This document shows, piece after piece, positions 38,489-46,826 of a DNA stretch of 64,000 bases; the stretch's first letter is position 1, and every line of letters begins with the position of its first letter. This DNA is from Pirellulales bacterium (GTDB lineage Bacteria > Planctomycetota > Planctomycetia > Pirellulales > JACPPG01), in the NCBI GenBank assembly GCA_036499395.1, contig DASYDW010000116.1, positions 62,001 to 126,000 of the forward strand, written 5' to 3'. The position numbers and the translations under genes were made by a program. Below the pieces are notes generated by a model that was given only the letters and a program-made list of their open reading frames with translations, was not told where the DNA came from and searched no databases.

Positions 38489-39529
38489 TTATCCGCTGGC
38501 ATGCACCGGGACGGCCGGTTCCGTGCTTCGGCGATTTCGCCGAGGCAAGCTTTCGTTCGACTTTGCCGCCACGCGCACGCCGGGGCGCCAGGCGCTGCCA
38601 AAGCGTTGCAACGCCAGCGGCAACAGCGCGAGCGTGAACGCGCCCAGCCCGCAGGCCAGCAGCGCATATTCTCTTCGTGTCAGCCGGTCCAAGGGACTGG
38701 CCTCGCCCCCCTGCACGATCTGCCGAATCACGTCCGAACTGATGTGCTTCTCATTTCCGTCGTGATAGATTCCGCCCAGACGAATCGCCAACTGCCGCAA
38801 GGTCGAGACGTCCTGCTTCGAATTTTTCCCGTTAATGAACATTCCCTGCCGTGGATTTCCCACTCCCACGACCAGGGCGTGGCCAATCGAGGCCGGCATC
38901 CGCGGCATGCCAGTGCTAGCCACGGTGTCGCCATCGCTGATCAACAGAAGCGTAGCGCTATTCGGTCGCCACGGATGGGCGATGCGTGCCGCCTCCTTCA
39001 GTCCGGCGAACAAATCCGTATCGCCTGCCAGAAACGCATACTGCATCGGCAAATCGTCGAAGATATTTCGCACGACTTCGGCGTCGCGCGTTTTTTCGAC
39101 CACGGGAATCGCACCGTTGTAAACCGCTACGACCGTAATCAGGTACTGCCGAACGGCTACGCGCGAAAACAACGACTCGACAAGGTCGCGGGCACGCAGG
39201 CGCCGGCTCTGCTTCCCCTCGGGTCCGGCGTCCACCAGTCGCATGCTGGGCGAAACATCGATGACCACCAGCAAATGGCGCATCTCGCTCTCGGGAATCT
39301 CATCGGCCCCCTTGTGGACCTTCGGATCTAACGCTACCAGCGTTGCCAGCCCCCAGGTCGTCGCCCCCAAAGCCGCCACTCGCAGCGCCGGAGCCAGCCG
39401 AGCCCAAGGCCGAGGACGCGCCGCCGGACCAAACGCCAACCCCGCCACGTGACGCGAGCGCGCCGCATGCAGCGTTTCGGCCGCCACGGCCAGTAGCATC
39501 ACGATGCTTGCCAAGGCCAGCTCTACCAC
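38489..39529 (-). CDS. VWA-domain membrane protein (BatA/BatB-like), second copy
   Basis: The 346-residue protein has membrane segments near both ends and a von Willebrand factor A domain between them. The MIDAS metal site is visible as VIDVSPSMRL, with threonine and aspartate positions in GDTDLFAGLKEA and LLLISDGDTVAS. Its start overlaps the end of the preceding VWA gene by seven bases, which indicates translational coupling. In Bat systems such proteins assemble at the inner membrane with MoxR chaperones; the process served in planctomycetes is unknown. Confidence 0.88.
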   Translation of the reverse strand: MVELALASIVMLLAVAAETLHAARSRHVAGLAFGPAARPRPWARLAPALRVAALGATTWGLATLVALDPKVHKGADEIPESEMRHLLVVIDVSPSMRLVDAGPEGKQSRRLRARDLVESLFSRVAVRQYLITVVAVYNGAIPVVEKTRDAEVVRNIFDDLPMQYAFLAGDTDLFAGLKEAARIAHPWRPNSATLLLISDGDTVASTGMPRMPASIGHALVVGVGNPRQGMFINGKNSKQDVSTLRQLAIRLGGIYHDGNEKHISSDVIRQIVQGGEASPLDRLTRREYALLACGLGAFTLALLPLALQRFGSAWRPGVRVAAKSNESLPRRNRRSTEPAVPVHASG

Positions 39530-40443
39530 GGCGTGTACCTCAGGCCGAACAGCGAACCGGACAACAAACCCACGAGCCCCAATCCGACGATGCCATACGG
39601 CAGAAAATGATCGAGCGATTCCGGCGCCAATTGCACCATCTCGGTTTGCTGCATCTGGTCGATCCGCTGAAACACTCTGGTCAACGTCTGCGGATCGTCG
39701 ACGGCGAAAACCTCGCCGCCGGTCAGTGCCGTCAAAGTCACGATATCTCCCGGCACCGTCGTTTCGGCAATGTGTACCGCGTGTACTACGATCCCACTCT
39801 CCTTCAATTGCTGCGCGATTTCGGTCGCCCGGTCCCCGTGTAAATCAGCGCTGTAGCCGTCGGAAACTAGCACGATCATCCGGTCCCCTTCGTCCCGCTC
39901 GCGCAGTACGCGCCGGCAAGCCAGGAGGGCCTTGCCAATCTCGGTCCCGCCGAACCAATACGGCACGCGCTCGGGCCGCATGAACGGCGGAGAGCATTTG
40001 ATCGCCGAGACGTCCGACGTCAGCGGCACCCAGTGCAATACATTGCTGCCGAAGAATGTCAGCCCGAAGGCGTCCCCTTCGCGGTAATCGACAAACTTGT
40101 TGATCGCCTCGAGCGCCGCGTCATAGCGGTTCCCCGTGCCGAAGCTGGCGGTCATGCTGCTGGAAATATCAACGCAGAACTCGATGTTCGTCAGTGCTCG
40201 GCGATTACGCGGCGCCCCGACTTGCTGTGGACCGGCCAAGATCAGGATCACAATCGCCAGCAGCAAGGCGGGCAGCATCTCGGCCATATTCACAGCAAAG
40301 CCCAGCAGCCGCCCGCGGCGCGCCTGCGTAAAGTCCAGCGGCAACACCAGCCGGCTGTCGGCGCGCCGCCAGACGCGCACCGCCAGCCAGACGGGCAACA
40401 CCAGTAGCAACAGCAACAACGGATGGCCAAACGGAATCGTCAT
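39523..40443 (-). CDS. VWA-domain membrane protein (BatA-like), first copy
   Basis: The 306-residue protein opens with a BatA-type N-terminus (FGHPLLLLLLVLPVWLAVRVW), a second membrane segment, and then a VWA domain with the MIDAS sequence FCVDISSSMTA, the GTEIGKAL threonine region and MIVLVSDGYSAD. A membrane segment near the C-terminus (YGIVGLGLVGLLSGSLFGL) closes it. It overlaps the upstream gene by four bases (ATGA type) and the downstream VWA gene by seven, so the group is one operon. Confidence 0.9.
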   Translation of the reverse strand: MTIPFGHPLLLLLLVLPVWLAVRVWRRADSRLVLPLDFTQARRGRLLGFAVNMAEMLPALLLAIVILILAGPQQVGAPRNRRALTNIEFCVDISSSMTASFGTGNRYDAALEAINKFVDYREGDAFGLTFFGSNVLHWVPLTSDVSAIKCSPPFMRPERVPYWFGGTEIGKALLACRRVLRERDEGDRMIVLVSDGYSADLHGDRATEIAQQLKESGIVVHAVHIAETTVPGDIVTLTALTGGEVFAVDDPQTLTRVFQRIDQMQQTEMVQLAPESLDHFLPYGIVGLGLVGLLSGSLFGLRYTPW

Positions 40444-41315
40444 CGGTGCGATGCTCCCGCGACGACTGGTCTCTTCGGAATCGCACCGGCATCGACCGCC
40501 ACTGGTGCCAGGTCTAGATCCTCGGCCGGCAAATCCTGAAACGGCGCCAGCAGTGCCGCGACGTCAACATTCTGCGCGCCCGTCGGGCTATGCAACCAGG
40601 CTTCGACCTGTGTCAACAGTGGGCCAGCCTGCGCATCGCTGCGCAGTCGGCGCGTGGCTTCGGCCGGCGAACAATCTTCGAGCGATCGGCGCCGTCGCCA
40701 ATAGCTGACCAGTGCCCGTTCGAACTGCGCTAACTCAACGCTCGATAGCTCGCCACGCATCGCCCGCCCAATCAGTGGCCGCAATCGTTCGGCCAACGTG
40801 ACGCGAGTCTCCTGCGCATCGATCACCTGGTCCGCGCGACGCGGCGGAAAAATGACCCAGATCAAAACCAAAAGCCAGACGACCGTTCCGACGGCTAGCA
40901 GAACGCGATAGCCGCCCAGCCAAGGCACCACCGAAAATCCCGGATCATGCGGCGTGATATGTTCTGACGGCAGCAGGCCGCGAATCGTAATCTCTAGCGG
41001 CGGCAGATCATCGACCGTCGAGCCATCTTTACGGCGCAGATATTTCCGCAGATCGTACTCGCCCGGCTCGAGCCCCTGATAGTTCAGGTCATATCGCAAG
41101 GCCGTGCCATGCGGATAAACGGCTTCGATACGTACCACAACCGGCGAAGCGTCATCCCAGGGAACCGGTTCGAGCTCGGTGCCCGGCAGCACCAGTTGTT
41201 CGGCCCGCACCGGCAAGCCCACAGTGCTTTCCGCGAGCTTGGGCGCCACCTCTTCGGCACGTGCCACAGAGCCGCCGAGCGCCAATCCGATGAACAGCGC
41301 CGCGAGAACCCTCAT
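40440..41315 (-). CDS. Membrane protein of MoxR-VWA operon (DUF4381-like position)
   Basis: The 291-residue protein has a signal peptide (MRVLAALFIGLALGGSVARA), a periplasmic beta-rich part of about 130 residues, one membrane segment (VLLAVGTVVWLLVLIWVIF) and a cytoplasmic helical tail of about 120 residues. It lies between the DUF58 gene and the first VWA gene, overlapping each by four bases. The position and topology match the DUF4381-type subunits of such operons, although the sequence match is weak to the eye. It probably links the periplasmic VWA complex to cytoplasmic MoxR. Confidence 0.75.
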   Translation of the reverse strand: MRVLAALFIGLALGGSVARAEEVAPKLAESTVGLPVRAEQLVLPGTELEPVPWDDASPVVVRIEAVYPHGTALRYDLNYQGLEPGEYDLRKYLRRKDGSTVDDLPPLEITIRGLLPSEHITPHDPGFSVVPWLGGYRVLLAVGTVVWLLVLIWVIFPPRRADQVIDAQETRVTLAERLRPLIGRAMRGELSSVELAQFERALVSYWRRRRSLEDCSPAEATRRLRSDAQAGPLLTQVEAWLHSPTGAQNVDVAALLAPFQDLPAEDLDLAPVAVDAGAIPKRPVVAGASHR

Positions 41316-42172
41316 CGCACACCTCGCCCGAGCACATCGCGTGCCCGAAAGAAGCTGCGCAATCGGTGTACAAAGGGCTGATCCGCGTCGACGATCAAAT
41401 GATCGATGCGCGAACGTTTCAACTCACGATCGATACGCTCTTGATCGACCCAGTTCTTGCCGCCGCGAGTGACAAAGGCGTGCCCCGTCTCGGCCTCTCG
41501 CGCCAGCAGAACTCCCGCGCCGGCCAATCCGCGCTCGGCCTGATCGCGCATTTGCAACGTGACACAATCATGCCGCTGCGCCAGCAGCCGCAGTGATGCG
41601 GTTGCATTTTGGTCGTGCAGGTCGCTCAATACGATGATCAGTGCCCGGTTGGTCAAACGGGTGCCCAGTTCCCCGATTCGCTTGGCTAGCGTCGTCCGTT
41701 CGTGATAGCCAAACGTTCGCAGCCGGTGCAGCCATTCCAACGTGCGATCGCGCGCCAGGCTGGGGTCGATTCGCAGATCACGTTCCCCCGTTCCAATAAT
41801 CCCCACCGGCGTCGCCCGGTCGAGACACGCCAGTGCCAGCCCCCCCGCGATGTGCAGCGCCACGGCGTACTTCGTCATCGCCGCCGCGCCGACGGTCATC
41901 GATGCCGACGTATCCAATAGCAGGTAGCACGGCAATTGCTTCGGCGCTTCGTATTCCTTGACGAACACGCGCCCCGTGCGGGCTGTGACTCGCCAATCAA
42001 TATTCCGCACCGAATCGCCGTGCTGGTACGGGCGAGACTGCATGAACTCGATGCCCGACCCCAGATAGGGCGAGCGATCGACGCCGTAGTTGAAACTATC
42101 GGCCAAGCGTCGCACCGCTACGACGAATCGCCGCGAGTCCATCACGTCGTGATTATCGAGTCGTCCTTCCAC
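41312..42172 (-). CDS. DUF58 domain protein
   Basis: The 286-residue protein shows the DUF58 signature near its N-terminus: RPYQHGDSVRNIDWRVTARTGRVFVKEYE-like order, here seen as FMQSRPYQHGDSVRNIDWRV. A VWA-like fold follows, with LLLDTSASMTVG and ALIIVLSDLHDQN. DUF58 proteins are regularly encoded beside MoxR ATPases. It starts 51 bases after the MoxR gene and overlaps the next gene by four bases. Confidence 0.92.
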   Translation of the reverse strand: MEGRLDNHDVMDSRRFVVAVRRLADSFNYGVDRSPYLGSGIEFMQSRPYQHGDSVRNIDWRVTARTGRVFVKEYEAPKQLPCYLLLDTSASMTVGAAAMTKYAVALHIAGGLALACLDRATPVGIIGTGERDLRIDPSLARDRTLEWLHRLRTFGYHERTTLAKRIGELGTRLTNRALIIVLSDLHDQNATASLRLLAQRHDCVTLQMRDQAERGLAGAGVLLAREAETGHAFVTRGGKNWVDQERIDRELKRSRIDHLIVDADQPFVHRLRSFFRARDVLGRGVR

Positions 42173-42222
42173 TGCGCTGCTCCTCGGTCAGGATCCAAGT
42201 ACACGCACAAGGGCGTCCAGGT

Positions 42223-43248
42223 TCACGTCGGCATGAAACCGAACTCATCCAAAAGCTGCCGCAGCACGTCCGCCCCGGTAAGTCCATCAGCCAAAGCTTC
42301 GTAATTCAGTCGCATGCGGTGCAGCATCACGTCATCAGCCAGCGAGTACAAATCCTCGGGCACGACATAATCGCGCCCCTGGATCAACGCCCGGGCACGC
42401 GACGCCTTGATGAGCGAGATGCCCGCGCGCGGGCTGCACCCCAATTCGATGCGTGGATGGTGCCGGGTCCGCTCGACCAATTCCACGACATGCTCGATGA
42501 ACGTGTCCGAAACATGGACCTGGTGAACCACTTCCATGGCGCGCACCAAATCTTCGGTCGAACCGACGGCCCCTTCGGCCAGCACGTCGAACTCCGTGCG
42601 CACAATCGCGCCGCGTTCCTCGCGTCTCACACCGAGCGCCAGATTGCGTTTCAATACGTCGCGCTCCTCGGCCCGCTCGAGATATTTCAAGCGATGGCAC
42701 AGCATAAAGCGGTCGAGCTGCGCCTCGGGCAGTTCGAACGTGCCGCTCTGCTCGACGGGATTCTGCGTGGCAATCACGAGAAACGGCGCCGGCAAGCGAA
42801 AGCTCTCCTTGCCGATCGTGACGCGTCGTTCTTGCATCGCTTCCAGCAAGGCGCTTTGCACCTTGGGGGCTGCGCGATTGATTTCGTCCGCCAGCAGCAG
42901 GTTCGTGAAAATCGGTCCCTTCACCGTGCGAAAGTCGTTCGTCCGCTGATCGAGCACTTCGCTTCCGAGAATGTCCGAGGGAAGCAAATCGATTGTGAAC
43001 TGGATGCGGGCGAACTCGAGATCGATCGTTTTCGATAGCGCCGCTACGAGCAGCGTCTTCGCCAGGCCCGGCACTCCTTGCAGCAACAGATGCCCGCCGG
43101 TGAAAAGCGCTACGAGCAAACGTTCAACTACGACGTCCTGACCGACGACAACCGTGGCGATGCGCTCGCGCACGCGGCGAATGAACTCGACCGTGCTCTC
43201 GGTCGCCTCTTTGTCGAGCCGCGTCGATGGATGCAAGCCTGTTCCCAT
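42223..43248 (-). CDS. moxR: MoxR-family AAA+ ATPase
   Basis: The 341-residue protein is a MoxR/RavA-type AAA+ ATPase: Walker A LLLQGVPGLAKTLL, Walker B LLADEINRAAPK, the sensor-1 block VIATQNPVEQSGTFELPEAQ and the arginine region LDRFMLCHRLKY, then the AAA-lid-2 domain with LGCSPRAGISLIKASRARAL. A good ribosome site (GGAGAG) precedes ATG 43248. MoxR proteins act as chaperones for metal insertion or complex assembly on VWA proteins; this gene heads the operon that runs down to 33567. Confidence 0.95.
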   Translation of the reverse strand: MGTGLHPSTRLDKEATESTVEFIRRVRERIATVVVGQDVVVERLLVALFTGGHLLLQGVPGLAKTLLVAALSKTIDLEFARIQFTIDLLPSDILGSEVLDQRTNDFRTVKGPIFTNLLLADEINRAAPKVQSALLEAMQERRVTIGKESFRLPAPFLVIATQNPVEQSGTFELPEAQLDRFMLCHRLKYLERAEERDVLKRNLALGVRREERGAIVRTEFDVLAEGAVGSTEDLVRAMEVVHQVHVSDTFIEHVVELVERTRHHPRIELGCSPRAGISLIKASRARALIQGRDYVVPEDLYSLADDVMLHRMRLNYEALADGLTGADVLRQLLDEFGFMPT

Positions 43249-43712
43249 GCAATGCTCTCCGAATCACGGTGATTTAAGACCGACGGTGTCGGTCAGGCGC
43301 CTGGCGAATCGCTGCCTCGACCGGCGCGCGCAACCGCGCGCCTGACGACGCCAGCAGGGCCGCGATCTTCGCTGCCTTTAGAAGGGGCCTTCTCCTCTCG
43401 ATTGTTCCGTAAGCGAATCCCTGACGATTGCTTCCGCCTACAGAACGCCGCGCAGGCGGCGGGTCAAGGATCACCTTCCGCAGATCGTACCAATCGCCAG
43501 GGGGGAATCACAAACAAATTCGCCGGCGCTTGTGAAAGTTCTGGCGTGCTGCGGAAGGGCTAAGCAGACCCGACGGGGCAAGTCCGTGAATGCGGCTAAG
43601 AATTCACCAGCCCCCGCATTCCATCGCCAGGGCGGAGGTTAGATAGCATCCGGCAATAGTAACCGGGGCGCAAATTGAATAATGCGAATGGTCTTCGGCA
43701 CGAAGCGACAGC
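43249..43712. other. Intergenic region upstream of moxR, no gene seen
   Basis: These 464 bases should contain the operon promoter, which I could not locate with confidence. A perfect 8-base-pair GC-only hairpin (arms 43323-43330 and 43335-43342) lacks a T run on either strand and is left unassigned. Confidence 0.5.
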
Positions 43713-43916
43713 TTACGGCCGGCCGTTCAGGCGCCAAGAAGATTTCTTGGCGGGCCGAGGCTCGGCCTTGCCGACCGCGGGTGCGTTCCTCTTCTGCGAG
43801 CATTGCGGATGAACGCCGGATGCCGAGTAGGACGGCTTGCCGCAGACCGGGCAAGCCGGACGGCGAGGCGTCTCGGGAGGCTTGGGGACCTCGTGTTCCT
43901 TTAACGGTGCGGCCAT
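43713..43916 (-). CDS. Small zinc-ribbon-like protein
   Basis: The 67-residue ORF encodes a Pro/Lys-rich N-terminus (MAAPLKEHEVPKPPETPRRP), then ACPVCGKPSYSASGVHPQCSQKR, a compact CxxC...HxxC metal-binding pattern, and a basic tail. Small proteins with a CPVCGK...HPQC core appear to be a planctomycete family of unknown role. The upstream AGAGGT sits very close to the ATG, so the start is less certain than the reading frame. Confidence 0.6.
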   Translation of the reverse strand: MAAPLKEHEVPKPPETPRRPACPVCGKPSYSASGVHPQCSQKRNAPAVGKAEPRPAKKSSWRLNGRP

Positions 43917-44234
43917 ACCTCTAGTGTCGCAGGCGCTGCGCGGGCTAAGCAATGCAATTCCGGCCAAACGGTGGGGAAATGGCAAAATACCCCGCCCGAA
44001 CGTGGAATATTCCGCCAAAAGGATGCTCGACGTCCCTTTCAATGGGCCGCGATCACCGATTACGCGCAGACCGTTGGGATCAAGAATGCGTGACCTATGT
44101 CACGCCGCACGCACAGAACCTCGCCATACCACGAGCGCCAGTCGTCGGAAGAAGGCAACCTTTTTCGGCACCCGAACGCGAACGGTGATATTCAAGTCAG
44201 TGGCCACACATCTTTAGTCAACGTCGAAAGATCT
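43917..44234. other. Intergenic region, no gene seen
   Basis: About 318 bases between the small zinc-ribbon gene and the terminator of the YTV gene. Short ORFs on both strands lack ribosome sites and conserved features. Confidence 0.5.
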
Positions 44235-44279
44235 AAAAAAAAGCACAGGCCGGGTGGGGACTCGTCCCCGCCCGGCCTG
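44235..44279 (-). terminator. Rho-independent terminator of the YTV-repeat gene
   Basis: A 15-base-pair stem (44246-44260 with 44265-44279, one G-U pair, 4-base loop) is followed on the minus strand, three bases later, by eight T residues (44235-44242). It lies 31 bases after the stop of the Cys-rich YTV gene. Confidence 0.92.
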
Positions 44280-44310
44280 TTATCGATCGCGTGGATTAAT
44301 AGTCTTTCGC

Positions 44311-45435
44311 TTAGCAGCCGCGGCACCGTCGGCCCCGCAGTAAACCGGATCCGCCACATTCGGCGGTGCCACAGCCCGAATCGCTCCCAGCGGGAACCAT
44401 GATCGTCTTGGGCACCATTTTACAGACCTGAACCTGTACTTCCTTTTCGACCTGGTGAGGAACCCGAACTGTGCATGTTAGGGTCTTCTCCGTGGGAACG
44501 CATTCGTAGCGCGTCACGTCGCGGGTCATCGTCCGCTGCTCGGCAACGCACTTGGTATACGTAACTTCGCGAGTCTGCGGTTCCATGACGAAGGTGCGCT
44601 TTTGCACCGTACGTGTGCGAGTCTCGGGCTTCATGACCGTGACGTTGCACGTGTAATGCTTGTCTTCCCAGATGGTTTCACAGACCGTGTAAGTTACTTC
44701 CTTTTGGACGGGATTCGAGACCCACACACGGTTGGCCGCAGCCGTTCCACAGCCATTACCCGTATCGCACGCCGAGCCACATGAGCGGCGGCAGAGTAAA
44801 CGGCGGCGACCGCAACCACTGTCGCAGCACGACGATTGTGCATCGCAACCATTTGCGGTTCCGCAATCACCGCAGCCCGCAGCATTGCTCGCGGGAGCAG
44901 CTTGTTCCCAATGCCCTTCATCGACGGTGACTGTACGTGTCTTGGTCACAGGGACTACCTTACAAACTTTCCTCGTCCCCTCGCGCGTTTCCGTGTGAGG
45001 AACGCAAACCGTGTATTCCTGAGTCTCATCCGTGACAACGGGCTTACAGACGTTGTACGTGACCGTCTTCGTCTCCGTTTTTGGCACCATTGCTGTGTAG
45101 TTGTGCGTCACCGTCTCGGTCTTCGGCACGCGTTGCATGACGGTGATCGTGCGCTCACGAGTCTCATTGGTGTATTCGGTAACATTGACCTTGCGGGTCT
45201 CGGTTTCCATCTTGGGAACCATTACCGTCTTTTCCACCATGGTCGGCGCGGCACTTTCGCACGGAGTACTAGTGGTACTTCCGCAAGAATTGCAGGGCGA
45301 TTGCGGGCTACAAGCGGCGCTGCATACGGCGCCGCATCCCCGACAACCGTGACGCCCAGCCGCGAGTGAATCGCTCGCATTAACCAGCGCGAGCCCCAAA
45401 GCGAAAACAACCATCCCCGTTTTCATACTGTGCAT
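44311..45435 (-). CDS. Cys-rich secreted protein with YTV-type repeats (planctomycete envelope protein)
   Basis: The protein has about 374 residues from ATG 45435, six bases after a GGAGGG ribosome site. A signal peptide leads to a Cys-rich segment (CRGCGAVCSAACSPQSPCNSC). Two blocks of alternating Thr/Val-rich repeats follow, such as VPKTETVTHNYTAMVPKTET and VTYTVCETIWEDKHYTCNVT, separated by a central Cys-cluster (CGDCGTANGCDAQSSCC). A Cys/Arg-rich C-terminus closes it. This pattern is that of the YTV domain known from planctomycete genomes and linked with the proteinaceous cell envelope. Disulphide cross-linking is an inference from the cysteine content. Confidence 0.88.
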   Translation of the reverse strand: MHSMKTGMVVFALGLALVNASDSLAAGRHGCRGCGAVCSAACSPQSPCNSCGSTTSTPCESAAPTMVEKTVMVPKMETETRKVNVTEYTNETRERTITVMQRVPKTETVTHNYTAMVPKTETKTVTYNVCKPVVTDETQEYTVCVPHTETREGTRKVCKVVPVTKTRTVTVDEGHWEQAAPASNAAGCGDCGTANGCDAQSSCCDSGCGRRRLLCRRSCGSACDTGNGCGTAAANRVWVSNPVQKEVTYTVCETIWEDKHYTCNVTVMKPETRTRTVQKRTFVMEPQTREVTYTKCVAEQRTMTRDVTRYECVPTEKTLTCTVRVPHQVEKEVQVQVCKMVPKTIMVPAGSDSGCGTAECGGSGLLRGRRCRGC

Positions 45436-45505
45436 CACGTGCCCTCCAGTGGAAGCTAAAAATGACTTTGACAATTACGTGGTCTGCGTAAAATACGAAA
45501 ACGGG

Positions 45506-45533
45506 ATAGTACCACTGCTGGCTACAAAGTCAA
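45506..45533 (-). promoter_or_regulatory. Sigma70-type promoter of the YTV-repeat gene
   Basis: On the minus strand, TTGACT (45533-45528) and TACTAT (45511-45506) are separated by 16 bases. The predicted start of transcription would give a 5' leader of about 65 bases before the ribosome site at the YTV gene. Both hexamers are close to the consensus. Confidence 0.55.
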
Positions 45534-45898
45534 GCTGTCAGATGGCTGTTGCGACTTGTCTCTCACCGTGAGTTTCTCGCACGCGGCCCAACGGCCGGTT
45601 CCGATTGGGCGCGATGGTGAGCAAGCGACAATGCACCCCTTTTGAGAAGTCGTCGCTCGGGGAACACCTGGCGCTTAACCGGGACAGGCAGACGGATTGC
45701 CCCCGAAGCCCCGGCCGACTTGCCGCTTTTTTGCAGTTGCGGACGAGGAACTCTGCAAAGAGCGAGGGGATTCGGACTTCCGGCGCTATAAAGACAAAGG
45801 CAAGGGCGGCCGTAGAATCCAAAGTCGTGCCGAGTTGTGTGCGATTTTGCGCCGCGATGCGCCAGATTGCACCGCGCTGCACACGAAGAAAAGAGCAG
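45534..45898. other. Intergenic region between YTV promoter and tRNA fragment, no gene seen
   Basis: About 365 bases hold only short overlapping ORFs on both strands without ribosome sites. It is the last core-like stretch before the att-like tRNA fragment. Confidence 0.45.
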
Positions 45899-45940
45899 TA
45901 CGCCCGACAGGATTCGAACCTGTAACCCTCGGTTCCGAAG
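45899..45940 (-). other. 3' part of a tRNA-Arg gene, probable attachment site (att) of an integrated element
   Basis: Read on the minus strand, 45940-45899 gives the anticodon loop CTTCGGA (anticodon TCG, Arg), the 3' anticodon strand, variable loop, a perfect T arm (ACAGG TTCGAAT CCTGT) and the 3' acceptor strand CGGGCGT plus A. CCA is not encoded. The sequence 5' of the anticodon loop does not pair with the remaining strands: no matching 5' anticodon strand, D arm or 5' acceptor ACGCCCG is present. A break in the anticodon loop with the 3' end kept is typical for tyrosine-recombinase integration into tRNA genes. The element then extends to higher coordinates, and the intact tRNA should lie beyond the window. 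Confidence 0.7.
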
Positions 45941-46180
45941 CCTGTCCACTTATCGCTGTAACCAGTGTATCGGCGAACGACTTAGGTGAACAGCCGCTCG
46001 CGAGAACAGCAATTGGGGAGTGCGCGAGCGACGGAAGATGTCGCGGGGCGTCACTGCATGGCGGAATTTCCCCAAGCGTCGAATTGATCGCATCCGCTTG
46101 GCCTCACCTCAAACCGCACGTTCGCGAAGCCGTTCTAACGCTAGTTTCCGCTGGCCTCACCGATGCTGAGGTCTCAAGCG
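45941..46180. other. First bases inside the putative element; possible remnant coding sequence
   Basis: The plus-strand frame ending at 46188 reads SPSVELIASAWPHLKPHVREAVLTLV, which looks like a genuine helical protein end, but no start codon with a ribosome site was found after the tRNA fragment. It may be a truncated small protein. Nothing else was recognised. Confidence 0.35.
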
Positions 46181-46813
46181 ATGACTAGCAAAGAAGTCCA
46201 ATCTGATCTCTTCGCGGCGGTAGCAGAGCGTCCTCGAAAGGACGTTCCGCCTGATCAGAGTCCTTGTGCGGTCGTTCATGACCTGCACCAGCTAGTCGCC
46301 AGCCACAAAAGGTTCTCGACCATCTACGCAGATCCTCCGTGGCCGTATCGAAACGAATCATCGCGCGGAGCGGCTGTGAACCACTACCCGGTGATGTCGC
46401 TTGAGCAGATTCTCGCCGAACCGGTGCAGAAGCTCGCAACGAGCAACGCCCACCTGCACCTCTGGACTACCAACGGATTTCTGAAAGAGGCTTTCGGGGT
46501 GATTGATGCGTGGGGATTCAAATACAAGTCATGCCTCATTTGGATCAAAGACGAACTGGGGATGGGCAACTATTGGCGAGTCTCACACGAGTACTTGCTT
46601 CTCGGAGTCAGAGGAAGCCTTCGCTTCAGCGACCGAGCACAGCGGAGCTGGATCAGCGCCCCGCGCTCCGTGCATAGCCGCAAACCGGATCGCATTCGAT
46701 TGCTAATCGAGAACGTGAGCCCCGGCCCGTATCTCGAACTTTACGGACGTGAGGATCTGCCAGGCTTGCCGTGGACCGTCTACGGGAACCGCGTTGAGAG
46801 ACGGCTCTTCTAG
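46181..46813 (+). CDS. MT-A70 family adenine-specific DNA methyltransferase
   Basis: The protein has about 210 residues from ATG 46181 (GAGGT eight bases upstream; the ATG at 46163 is less good). The MT-A70 signature is intact: FSTIYADPPWPYRNES contains the catalytic DPPW, followed by NAHLHLWTTNGFLKEAF and KSCLIWIKDELGMGNYWRVSHEYLLLGVRG, and near the end PYLELYGREDLPGLPWTVYGN, the family's usual closing block. It transfers a methyl group from SAM to adenine N6, most likely in DNA. No restriction enzyme is next to it, so it is either an orphan methylase or protects the element against host restriction. Confidence 0.9.
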   Translation: MTSKEVQSDLFAAVAERPRKDVPPDQSPCAVVHDLHQLVASHKRFSTIYADPPWPYRNESSRGAAVNHYPVMSLEQILAEPVQKLATSNAHLHLWTTNGFLKEAFGVIDAWGFKYKSCLIWIKDELGMGNYWRVSHEYLLLGVRGSLRFSDRAQRSWISAPRSVHSRKPDRIRLLIENVSPGPYLELYGREDLPGLPWTVYGNRVERRLF

Positions 46814-46826
46814 CAGGACTAAAGAA

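Noticed and set aside
43323-43342. GC-only 8-bp hairpin upstream of moxR
   Set aside because: No T run, no partner copy and high expectation by chance in such G+C-rich DNA.
45899-45990. A complete tRNA gene
   Set aside because: No 5' acceptor ACGCCCG, D arm or 5' anticodon strand matches the present 3' half in the adjacent sequence.
45697-46188. 163-codon plus-strand ORF crossing the tRNA fragment
   Set aside because: It reads through the tRNA part and cannot be one gene; only its last 35 codons look protein-like, with no start codon, so it was noted as a possible remnant only.
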